From positions 1 through 64,000 of the forward strand of contig CANPVZ010000007.1 of assembly GCA_947581855.1 (NCBI GenBank): a stretch of 64,000 nt of DNA, in the 5' to 3' direction. Every line of letters starts with the position of its first letter. The first letter of the stretch is position 1. The stretch is from an uncultured Phocaeicola sp. (GTDB lineage Bacteria; Bacteroidota; Bacteroidia; Bacteroidales; Bacteroidaceae). The position numbers were made by a program, and so were the translations under genes. Under the pieces are notes generated by a model, which was not told the origin of the DNA, did not search any database, and was given only the letters and a program-made list of their open reading frames with translations. Shown piece after piece: positions 53,981-61,947 of this stretch.

Positions 53981-54409
53981 ATGAAAAAAGTTACTTTACT
54001 CTTATCGATTGTAGCCTCTTTTGTAATAGCTGCATGTTCTTCAAGTAAAAATAGCGCTTCGTCAGTTGCTTTAACTGGTGAATGGGATATTGTTGCTGTA
54101 AACGGCACTGCTATAGATACTTCAAAAGTTGAGCAGGCGCCTTTTATCGGTTTCGACAGAGCAGAGAATCGTATTTATGGTAGCGCAAGTTGTAACCGTT
54201 TTTTTGCTGGTTTAAAGCTTGATTCGGTTAAATCGGAAATTAGTTTCGGAAATGCCGGTGCAACTCGTATGATGTGCCCTCATATGGAAACCGAAGATGC
54301 AATTCTTGCAGCCTTGGATAAGATTGTTAAGTATAAAGTGCTTAGCAATGGAGAGGTAAATATGTGTGATGCTGCCGGTCAGTCTCTGTTACTTATTCGT
54401 AAGAAATAG
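53981..54409 (+). CDS. META-domain (HslJ-like) lipoprotein
   Basis: This 142-residue protein has a lipoprotein signal (lipobox IAAC, Cys19) and one META domain: LTGEWDIVAVNG, FIGFDRAENRIYGSASCNRF and TRMMCPHMETEDAILAALDK. In E. coli, HslJ with this domain is a heat-shock outer-membrane protein linked to novobiocin resistance. The two domain cysteines match the family pattern. It is a single gene with its own promoter. Confidence 0.92.
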   Translation: MKKVTLLLSIVASFVIAACSSSKNSASSVALTGEWDIVAVNGTAIDTSKVEQAPFIGFDRAENRIYGSASCNRFFAGLKLDSVKSEISFGNAGATRMMCPHMETEDAILAALDKIVKYKVLSNGEVNMCDAAGQSLLLIRKK

Positions 54410-54901
54410 AAACAATTATTTCGGCTATTCTTTTTTCCCAGTTAGAAAGACTTTAAAAACTGATATCTGACAGGAAATAATAAATGCCTTTGCGCTTTTT
54501 CCGACATACAGGCGGATAAGACTGTTTGAAAATCGATGAGATGGTTTGAAAATAGTTTTATCCGCCTGTATGTATAATTAGTCGTCGTGTGAGTGAGGGA
54601 TATGGTCATAAGCATACGAATCGAGGCTACTTTTGCATAGCTTTTTGATTATAGATTTTTCGGCTGGAAGCTTTCTGATTATTTAATTCGGTTCACAAGA
54701 ATAAGTAATGATATTACACAACTATAAGTAATCATCATTCTATCCGACTTTTTCTGAATCTGCTGAAGAATTCCTCCCGTACGTTCAGAGCCGTTTGTTT
54801 ATTTCATGACTTATTTTATATGAGGTCCTTCTATTTTTTATTCTTAATATGTTTTATTTCAGTTTTTTTATGTATGTTTGTCGGGACAAAATGGAATAAG
54901 T
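54410..54901. other. Intergenic region between META and nucleoside transporter genes
   Basis: The gap contains a long perfect-stem hairpin (54504-54573). TATGTTTG at 54873-54880, 21 bases before the transporter ATG, is a likely -7 element. A frame from 54820 that overlaps the transporter is judged a chance frame. Nothing else is seen. Confidence 0.6.
54504..54573. terminator. 16-bp hairpin with direct repeats in its loop
   Basis: ACATACAGGCGGATAA (54504-54519) pairs perfectly with TTATCCGCCTGTATGT (54558-54573). The 38-base loop contains GTTTGAAAAT twice. No T run follows, so it may be a transposon-like or REP-like element rather than a terminator. Confidence 0.6.
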
Positions 54902-56182
54902 ATGAATTTGAAAATCCGGCTTATTATAATGAACTTCCTGCAATTCGCTGTATGGGGTGCTTATCTGACCTCAATGGGAAGTTATTTAGTGAATGTAAAT
55001 TTGGCTGAAAGTATCGGCTGGTTTTATGCTATGCAAGGTGTCGTTTCCATGTTTATGCCGGCATTGATAGGAATTGTAGCCGATAGATGGGTACCCGCCC
55101 AACGAATGCTTGGCTTATGCCACTTATTAGCAGGGTTGTTTATGGCAGGTGCTGCGTATTACGGTTTAACTTCGGGCAGTGAAGTGGATTTTTCCATTTT
55201 ATTCTCTTTATATTCGTTTAGTGTAGCTTTTTACATGCCTACTTTGGCTTTATCTAATTCAGTTGCCTATTCTGCCTTGGAGGGAGCGGGCATGGACACT
55301 ATAAAACATTTTCCTCCTATTCGGGTATTTGGGACTATCGGTTTTATTTGTTCTATGCTTTTTGTCGATGGTATGGGCTTTCAGACAACTTATTCCCAGT
55401 TTTTTGTTTCTGCCGCATTAAGTATCGTGCTTGCTGTTTATGCACAGACTCTGCCGAATTGTCCGGTAGATCATTCAAATCGGAAGAAGTCGTTGGTGGA
55501 GGCTTTAGGACTTCGGGCTTTTACTCTGTTTAAACAAAAAAAGATGGCTCTATTTTTCATATTTTCTATGCTATTGGGTGTGTCTTTACAAATAACCAAC
55601 GGATTCGCGAATCCATTTATTACTAGTTTTAAAGGAATTGCCGAATATGCTGATACGTTTGGAGCAAATCATGCTAATGCGCTGATTTCGCTTTCTCAAA
55701 TGTCTGAAACTCTTTGTATCTTGCTTATTCCATTCTTTTTACGTCGTTTTGGTATTAAGAAAGTGATGCTCATTGCCATGTTGGCGTGGGTAGGGCGTTT
55801 TGCTTTCTTCGGGTTAGGTAATCCTGGTTCCGGAGTGTGGTTGTTTGTACTTTCTATGATTGTGTACGGTGTAGCGTTTGACTTTTTTAATGTTTCCGGT
55901 TCGTTGTTTGTGGATAAGGAAACTGATCCGTCCATACGTTCGAGTGCGCAGGGATTGTTCATGATTATGACTAACGGTTTGGGGGCTACTATTGGAACAT
56001 TAAGTGCGCAGGCTGTAGTCAGCCATTTCACTTATTCGATAGAATATAATGGAAACTTTTATACGGTGGGCGATTGGAGTACAGTGTGGTATATATTTGC
56101 AGCGTATGCATTGATAGTTGCTATTTTGTTTGCCCTAATGTTTAAGTATAAACATGTGCCGATACCGGAAAAAAAAGATTAA
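54902..56182 (+). CDS. Nucleoside:proton symporter (NHS/NupG-type MFS)
   Basis: The ATG at 54902 gives 426 residues; an earlier start at 54878 would overlap the -7 element. Twelve hydrophobic segments are seen. NupG/XapB-family marks are FLQFAVWGAYLTSMGSYL (about 9-26), MALSNS-like TLALSNSVAYSALEGAG, and FPPIRVFGTIGFI near 141-153. It imports nucleosides with protons. Its stop is directly followed by the rsmE start (one base apart), so this gene may lead the run to the CPBP protease. Confidence 0.9.
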   Translation: MNLKIRLIIMNFLQFAVWGAYLTSMGSYLVNVNLAESIGWFYAMQGVVSMFMPALIGIVADRWVPAQRMLGLCHLLAGLFMAGAAYYGLTSGSEVDFSILFSLYSFSVAFYMPTLALSNSVAYSALEGAGMDTIKHFPPIRVFGTIGFICSMLFVDGMGFQTTYSQFFVSAALSIVLAVYAQTLPNCPVDHSNRKKSLVEALGLRAFTLFKQKKMALFFIFSMLLGVSLQITNGFANPFITSFKGIAEYADTFGANHANALISLSQMSETLCILLIPFFLRRFGIKKVMLIAMLAWVGRFAFFGLGNPGSGVWLFVLSMIVYGVAFDFFNVSGSLFVDKETDPSIRSSAQGLFMIMTNGLGATIGTLSAQAVVSHFTYSIEYNGNFYTVGDWSTVWYIFAAYALIVAILFALMFKYKHVPIPEKKD

Positions 56183-56887
56183 ATGCATTTATTTTATACT
56201 CCCGATATAGTCGTTAAAAAGGAACTTCCTGAAGAAGAAGCCGCCCATTGTGTAAGAGTATTGCGTTTGTCGCAAGGCGATGAAATACTTCTCACTGATG
56301 GCTTTGGTTGTTTCTATAAAGCTGAAATTACAAATATTAGTGGGAAACGATGTTTGTTTGAGGTGAAAGAGTGCGTACCTCAAGCTCCTTTATGGACAGG
56401 GCATTTACACATAGCTATGGCTCCCACTAAAAATATGGATCGTACGGAATGGTTTGCTGAGAAGGCAACAGAAATAGGGTTGGATGAACTCACTTTTTTG
56501 AATTGTCGCTTTTCCGAACGTAAAGTAATTAAAACCGAACGGATTGAAAAAATATTGGTGTCGGCTATGAAGCAGTCACTGAAAGCACGTAAACCGATAT
56601 TAAATGAAATGACGGATTTCGACAGGTTTATATCATATGAAAGAAAAGGGCAGAAGTTTATAGCGCATTGTTATGAAGGAGAGAAGCCTTTATTAAAAAA
56701 TGTATTGAATCCTGGCGAGGATGCGCTGGTACTGATTGGTCCGGAAGGAGATTTTAGTCGGGAAGAAGTAGAGAAAGCCATTGCTTTCGGTTTCCGTTCC
56801 GTTAGTTTAGGGAAATCCCGATTGCGTACTGAAACAGCGGCTTTAGCGGCTTGTCATATATTGAACTTAACTAATCAAATAGAATAA
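56183..56887 (+). CDS. rsmE: 16S rRNA (uracil1498-N3)-methyltransferase
   Basis: This 234-residue SPOUT methyltransferase has an N-terminal PUA-like domain (HCVRVLRLSQGDEILLTDG) and a C-terminal knot with LIGPEGDFSREEVEKA and SLGKSRLRTETAALAA, the AdoMet-binding loops. It methylates U1498 in the small-subunit rRNA. It starts one base after the transporter stop and ends three bases before the DUF4836 gene, so it is part of a dense operon. Confidence 0.95.
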   Translation: MHLFYTPDIVVKKELPEEEAAHCVRVLRLSQGDEILLTDGFGCFYKAEITNISGKRCLFEVKECVPQAPLWTGHLHIAMAPTKNMDRTEWFAEKATEIGLDELTFLNCRFSERKVIKTERIEKILVSAMKQSLKARKPILNEMTDFDRFISYERKGQKFIAHCYEGEKPLLKNVLNPGEDALVLIGPEGDFSREEVEKAIAFGFRSVSLGKSRLRTETAALAACHILNLTNQIE

Positions 56888-56890
56888 ATT

Positions 56891-58372
56891 ATGAAAAAAG
56901 GATTGGGCGTATGGCTGTGTTCGATAATTTTGTTACTGATAACTTCATGTGGCAAGAAGAATGATTACCGTATGGTAATACCCGCAGATGCCGGTATTGT
57001 GATGGGGATTGATTCTAAATCGATTACTAAAAAAGCAGGTGTAAATGGAGAGGCAGAACGGGCAAATATTGAGGCGTTTCTGAAGAATAAAGTAGATTCC
57101 TCTTTGTATAGTTATGCTTTAGAATTAATGAAGAATCCGGATGAGTCAGGATTAGATTTCTCTAAACTGATATATGCCTATTTTACTTCTGCGGGAGAAG
57201 TGGGTCTGATTGTGAAAGTAAATGATGAGAAAAAGCTGAAAGTTTTATTCGATAAATTGAGTGAAGAAAAAGTATGCCCGGCTCTCGAAATGAAAAATGG
57301 AGTATATTATGTTTCTTTGGATAAAGAGGTTGTGGCTGCATTCAACGAATCGGCTCTCTTATTGGTTGGAAATCTTCGAAAAGATGCTTCATTAGTAGAA
57401 CGAGGTATTGCTTTGTTAAATCAGAAAGAAGAACAAAGTTTTTTATCTAAAAAAGAGCAAGTTGCGGCATTTGAAGCTTTGAGGGGCGATGTGACGGCTG
57501 TGTTTTCGCTTGGGACTATGGTGCCTCCTGAGATGATGGCTATGGTAAAAGGAGTGATACCTGAAAATGTTTTCTTATCTGATCTTTCCATGTTAATGAC
57601 GTGTCAGTTTGAAAAAGGCAAGATTACGGCACAATTGGAAGGGCTTTATCTAACCGAGGCAGCTAAAGAGTGGGCGAGGAAAAGTGAGGAAATGACTATG
57701 CCTTTAAAAGGAATTTTTATGCCTAAAGATAATCAGATAGTGTGGGCCGGTTTTGGCGTGAAAGGAGAAAAACTATTTGATATGTTAATGGAATATCCTC
57801 AGTATGCCCAGCAAATGAAGCCAATGGAACCCATTCTTCGTAAGATGTTTGCTGCTATAGAAGGAGATTTATCTTTATTGATGCCAAGTACGTTGGGTGG
57901 TATGGAAATGACAGTGAACGTAGAATTGAAAAAAGGGGAAGGAATCGGATTCCTTGAAACTTTAAGCGGGTTGATGCAAGGCACGGGTATGCCTGTAGTG
58001 GTAGCTGGAGATAAAGAATATAGCATGGCGATACCTATGATGGGAGAGATTACTTTCGGATTAAAGGGAGAAAATCAGTTCTATTTGGGCATAAAGAGTC
58101 CGAATGTACAGGTAATGGAAACATCTCCGGCGAATTGGCTGGATGATATGAAAGGTAATCGTTTGTATTATCGCTTTGATGTACAGGCCTTGGCTAAAAA
58201 CATAACTCCATTAATGGATATGCAAGAAAATGTAGCATTTATGAGATTGTTCGATTATATTTGTATAAAGGCCCTTGATTATCCCAAAATAACTATGGAG
58301 GTCGTGTTGGAAAATCAAGAAGAAAACGTATTGAAACAAATTGTAGATTTAGCTAAATCGTTGAATGAATAA
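56891..58372 (+). CDS. DUF4836 lipoprotein
   Basis: This 493-residue protein has a lipoprotein signal (lipobox ITSC, Cys20), then DYRMVIPADAGIVMGIDSKS. The body has repeated beta-rich segments and several VNDEKKLKVLFDKLSEEK-like stretches as in the DUF4836 family, known only from Bacteroidetes. The function is unknown. Its last eight bases overlap the start of the ABC ATPase gene, so it may be the surface or periplasmic partner of that transporter. Confidence 0.85.
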   Translation: MKKGLGVWLCSIILLLITSCGKKNDYRMVIPADAGIVMGIDSKSITKKAGVNGEAERANIEAFLKNKVDSSLYSYALELMKNPDESGLDFSKLIYAYFTSAGEVGLIVKVNDEKKLKVLFDKLSEEKVCPALEMKNGVYYVSLDKEVVAAFNESALLLVGNLRKDASLVERGIALLNQKEEQSFLSKKEQVAAFEALRGDVTAVFSLGTMVPPEMMAMVKGVIPENVFLSDLSMLMTCQFEKGKITAQLEGLYLTEAAKEWARKSEEMTMPLKGIFMPKDNQIVWAGFGVKGEKLFDMLMEYPQYAQQMKPMEPILRKMFAAIEGDLSLLMPSTLGGMEMTVNVELKKGEGIGFLETLSGLMQGTGMPVVVAGDKEYSMAIPMMGEITFGLKGENQFYLGIKSPNVQVMETSPANWLDDMKGNRLYYRFDVQALAKNITPLMDMQENVAFMRLFDYICIKALDYPKITMEVVLENQEENVLKQIVDLAKSLNE

Positions 58373-59009
58373 TATTACCTTACGGCAAACCCTTCCTGAG
58401 GTGTTTGCGGGTCGCAATGAAGTGCATTCCGAGGTGTGGCATCAAACGGTAGAATGGTGTAAAGGGGAGATTTATCTGGTGGAGGCTCAGTCGGGCACAG
58501 GTAAGTCCTCCCTTTGTAGCTATATTTACGGCTATCGAAACGATTATCAGGGTATTATCGATTTTGACGGAGAAAATATACGCCATAACACAGTGAAGCA
58601 ATGGGTAGAACTGCGTAGACATTCGCTGAGCATGATGTTTCAGGAACTTCGTCTTTTTACGGAGTTAACGGTTTGGGAAAACATTCAGTTGAAGAATCAG
58701 TTGACTCATCATTTGTCTAAGAAACAGGTAGAAGAGTATCTGGAACAGTTAGGTATAGCTGAGAAAAGAAATATTCTAGTGGCGCATATTTCTTTCGGAC
58801 AACAACAACGGGTGGCTTTATTAAGAGCTTTATGCCAGCCGTTCGATTATATCTTTCTGGATGAGCCGGTGAGTCATCTTGATAAAAAGAATGCTGAGAT
58901 TATGGCTGAGATACTGATGGCAGAAGTAAAGAAACAAGGGGCAGGTGTAATAGTGACATCTATTGGAAGTCGGCTGGACTTACCCTATACAAAAACATTT
59001 CGGTTATGA
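58365..59009 (+). CDS. ABC transporter ATP-binding protein (MacB/LolD class)
   Basis: This 214-residue ATPase has Walker A QSGTGKSS (42-49), the Q-loop in MMFQELRLF, the signature HISFGQQQR, Walker B YIFLDEP and the D-loop SHLDKK. The signature has Phe and Gln where LSGGQ is normal, so it is atypical, as in some FtsE/LolD-like proteins. It overlaps the DUF4836 gene by eight bases and the permease by four, forming a three-gene unit. Confidence 0.9.
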   Translation: MNNITLRQTLPEVFAGRNEVHSEVWHQTVEWCKGEIYLVEAQSGTGKSSLCSYIYGYRNDYQGIIDFDGENIRHNTVKQWVELRRHSLSMMFQELRLFTELTVWENIQLKNQLTHHLSKKQVEEYLEQLGIAEKRNILVAHISFGQQQRVALLRALCQPFDYIFLDEPVSHLDKKNAEIMAEILMAEVKKQGAGVIVTSIGSRLDLPYTKTFRL

Positions 59010-60208
59010 GGTTAGTTTGGAAACTTTTACGTCAGCATATAAGCTTGCCACAGTTGGGAGGCTTTTTTCTTGCCAATTTGTTTGGTATGGTCATTATTTT
59101 ATTAAGCATCCAATTTTACAATGATATATTACCGGTGTTTACCAGTCGGGACAGCTTTATAAAGAAGGACTTTTTGATTCTGACTAAACAGGTTAGTACG
59201 GTAGGTTCTTTGTTAGGGTCGAGTACAACGTTCTCTGCTTCCGAAATAGAGGAATTGAAAGAACAACCTTTTATTAAGAATATAGGTGCCTTCCGTCCTT
59301 CGGATTATAGTGTGGCAGCCTCTATGGGAATGCAGGGAACAGGTATTCACGTATCCACTGAAATGTTTTTCGAGTCAGTACCCGATGAGTATGTCGACGT
59401 GGATTCCAAGCAGTGGAATTATACACCGGGAGACCGGACTATACCTATTATATTACCTCGTAACTATTTGAATCTTTACAATTTCGGATTTGCCCAAAGC
59501 CGAAGCCTTCCGAAAATATCCGAGGGGTTACTTTCCATGATCCGTTTGAATATCCGATTAAGAGGCAATGGATTGAGTGAGGCTTTTGAAGGAAGCATTG
59601 TCGGTTTCTCAAATCGTTTGAATACTATTTTAGTGCCGGAAACATTTATGAACTGGGCAAATGCCCGTTTTGCTTCCCAAAAAGAAAATTCTCCATCAAG
59701 ACTGATAGTGGAAGTGCATAATCCTACGGATGATCGGATTGTAAAGTTTCTGAAAGAGAAAGGATATGAAACAGAGGGCGATCAGTTAGATGCCGGAAAG
59801 ATGACATGGTTTCTAAAAATGATTGTAGGTATTGTCATGGCTGTCGGACTCATTATCTGTATTCTTTCGTTTTATATCCTGATGTTAAGTATCTATCTGA
59901 TTTTGCAGAAAAATACAATGAAGCTTGAAAACTTATTGTTAATAGGTTATTCTCCTTTTCAGACTGCATGGCCATATCAAATGCTCACTTTATTGTTGAA
60001 CGGACTGGTTTTATTATTGGCTGTCGGATGTGTTGTTTGGATACGTAATTTATATATAGATATGTTCGCACCTTTGTTTCCAATGTTAGACGACACAAAT
60101 CTGTTTCCGGTAATTAGTATAGGCGTTCTGATTTATCTAGGAGTATCATTGTTAAATGCGATAGCTATCCGACGTAAAATAAACTCTATTTGGATGCACC
60201 GTAGTTAA
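59006..60208 (+). CDS. FtsX-like ABC permease
   Basis: This 400-residue inner-membrane protein has one N-terminal segment (about 17-38), a large extracytoplasmic part (about 40-265) and three C-terminal segments (about 273-300, 325-347, 370-392), the layout of the FtsX/MacB/LolCE class. Such transporters move lipoproteins or use ATP to drive envelope proteins rather than importing solutes. It is coupled to the ATPase by ATGA. With the DUF4836 lipoprotein it forms a candidate envelope-maintenance machine. Confidence 0.85.
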   Translation: MRLVWKLLRQHISLPQLGGFFLANLFGMVIILLSIQFYNDILPVFTSRDSFIKKDFLILTKQVSTVGSLLGSSTTFSASEIEELKEQPFIKNIGAFRPSDYSVAASMGMQGTGIHVSTEMFFESVPDEYVDVDSKQWNYTPGDRTIPIILPRNYLNLYNFGFAQSRSLPKISEGLLSMIRLNIRLRGNGLSEAFEGSIVGFSNRLNTILVPETFMNWANARFASQKENSPSRLIVEVHNPTDDRIVKFLKEKGYETEGDQLDAGKMTWFLKMIVGIVMAVGLIICILSFYILMLSIYLILQKNTMKLENLLLIGYSPFQTAWPYQMLTLLLNGLVLLLAVGCVVWIRNLYIDMFAPLFPMLDDTNLFPVISIGVLIYLGVSLLNAIAIRRKINSIWMHRS

Positions 60209-60239
60209 GTTGAAATATTATATTGAAAAACAAAAAAAG

Positions 60240-61133
60240 ATGGTAAAACACTCATTGAAAGATTGGTTTATAGCTACTCGCCCTTGGTCCTTTCCGGCAT
60301 CACTTATGCCCGTATTAGTGACGATCGCTTATCTTTATTGGATGGGAGTAGAAATAAATATTATGTATGGAGTCTGTGCATTAGTAGGAATGCTGTTATT
60401 TCAAGCCGGAGGCAATACATGGAGTGATTATTATGATTATAAAAAGGGAGTGGATGCTGCTGATACTTTCGGCGCCAAAATTCTTACCGATGGACTGTTT
60501 GCTCCCAAAGAAATACGTAGCTTAGGATTTATCCTGCTTTCGGTAGCTGTTGTTTTAGGGTTATGGTTAGTCATTCGCACAGGTCTTCCTTTGTTATGGA
60601 TTGGTCTGGCCGGAGTGGTTTGCGCCTTATTTTATCCTTTCTTTAAGTATCATGCATGGGGCGATTTGCTGATTTTTATAGCTTATGCCGTGTTACCTGC
60701 TATAGGTACTTCGTATGTGACGACAGGAATGATGCGATGGGATACAATATGGGTTGTTGTCCCGGTTGGTCTGATAACAGTTGCTATTTTGCATGTGAAT
60801 AATATGCGGGATATAAAGACAGATACTCGGGCGCGGATATCAACGCTAGCAATGAAGATAGGTCAAAAGCTATCAGTTGCTTTATATACAGCAGAATTAC
60901 TGGTACCTTTCTTATGGGTTCTGGTATGTATTGTTATGGAATATTATCCGCTTTGGACTTTGATCTGTTATTTGGTATTGCCTGTATCCTTGAAAAATGT
61001 GCGTACGGCATGGAGTTTCCCGAAGAAAGGGTATAAAGTTATACTTAATTTAGATGAACGTACGGCTCAGTTGCAGTTGTTATTCAGCATGATTTTCTCG
61101 CTCTCGTTTTTTATTGGTAAATTAGTTGGATGA
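60240..61133 (+). CDS. menA: 1,4-dihydroxy-2-naphthoate polyprenyltransferase (MenA)
   Basis: The ATG at 60240 gives 297 residues; a TTG at 60210 is less likely. About nine membrane segments surround the UbiA-family aspartate motifs NTWSDYYDYKKGVD (first) and NNMRDIKTD (second), with the latter in the MenA form. It joins a prenyl chain to dihydroxynaphthoate to make demethylmenaquinone, the quinone of anaerobic respiration. It ends overlapping the CPBP gene (ATGA). Confidence 0.92.
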   Translation: MVKHSLKDWFIATRPWSFPASLMPVLVTIAYLYWMGVEINIMYGVCALVGMLLFQAGGNTWSDYYDYKKGVDAADTFGAKILTDGLFAPKEIRSLGFILLSVAVVLGLWLVIRTGLPLLWIGLAGVVCALFYPFFKYHAWGDLLIFIAYAVLPAIGTSYVTTGMMRWDTIWVVVPVGLITVAILHVNNMRDIKTDTRARISTLAMKIGQKLSVALYTAELLVPFLWVLVCIVMEYYPLWTLICYLVLPVSLKNVRTAWSFPKKGYKVILNLDERTAQLQLLFSMIFSLSFFIGKLVG

Positions 61134-61747
61134 TGAAACAAGTTTTGTTCTCAATTTGTATAGCGGCGTTATTGTGGTTTCTTATGTTTTCCCCTTATAC
61201 TCGTGATTGGGTAAATTTTTGGGCAAGTATGAGTTTCTCGGCTATCATATTGTCAATTCTGGCCGGTAAATTTCATCCTCAATGGACTTTGGATATCTCT
61301 ATCGGTTGGAAAACTGTATGCTTGGGTATTCTGATAGCGGTAGCATTATGGTGCGTTTTTTGGTTAGGCGATAAGGTCACATCTTTTCTGTTTGCGTTTG
61401 CTCGTCCGCAAGTTGATTTGATTTATAGTTTAAAAGACGGCGAAAATAAATGGTTGCTTGCAGCTTTATTATTTATAATAATCGGTCCGGCAGAGGAGGT
61501 TTTTTGGCGTGGTTATATACAGCGGGTTTTATCCGACCGTTGGAGTCCGAATATAGGTTTTGTCTTCACCACCTTGTTTTATGCTTTGGTACATATCTGG
61601 TCATTTAATTTTATGTTGATTATGGCTGCCTTAGTAGTAGGCATAGCATGGGGATTATTGTATCGTTTTTATCCTAAACAACTTTCGGCTATTATGTTAT
61701 CTCATGCTCTGTGGGATGTAGCCGTGTTTGTCTTATTTCCTATATAA
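61130..61747 (+). CDS. CPBP-family intramembrane metalloprotease
   Basis: This 205-residue membrane protein has the ABI/CAAX-protease signature EEVFWRG (the EExxxR motif, about 122-128), a later FYALVHI histidine and SHALWDVAV with the final histidine. These are the metal-site motifs. The family cleaves prenylated or small membrane peptides in eukaryotes; bacterial members often give bacteriocin immunity or unknown functions. It is coupled to menA by ATGA; whether the link is more than co-transcription is unknown. Confidence 0.9.
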   Translation: MMKQVLFSICIAALLWFLMFSPYTRDWVNFWASMSFSAIILSILAGKFHPQWTLDISIGWKTVCLGILIAVALWCVFWLGDKVTSFLFAFARPQVDLIYSLKDGENKWLLAALLFIIIGPAEEVFWRGYIQRVLSDRWSPNIGFVFTTLFYALVHIWSFNFMLIMAALVVGIAWGLLYRFYPKQLSAIMLSHALWDVAVFVLFPI

Positions 61748-61811
61748 ACTTAGCGGTGGATCTTTTGAATACTTTAATATACGGTAAAATGAAAATTCAA
61801 TAAAGATTTGC

Positions 61812-61840
61812 TTGCCTCTTTTTTATATTTCCTATATTTG
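61812..61840 (+). promoter_or_regulatory. Promoter of the histidine kinase gene
   Basis: TTG (61812-61814), an 18-base spacer and TATATTTG (61833-61840) are close to consensus; TTTG at 61807-61810 is an alternative -33 box. The chosen ATG is 107 bases downstream. Confidence 0.6.
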
Positions 61841-61947
61841 CGCCCATTTTATAGAAACTCTTTTTAGTATGTTTACAGTGGAGATTGGGATAGTTATTGT
61901 TTTTTATAAAATAGGGATGGCTAGTGGGGATACATAACATTTTTTGT

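Noticed and set aside
54820-55008. Hydrophobic 62-residue frame before the nucleoside transporter
   Set aside because: It overlaps the transporter start and the -7 element in another frame and has no family resemblance beyond hydrophobic codons.
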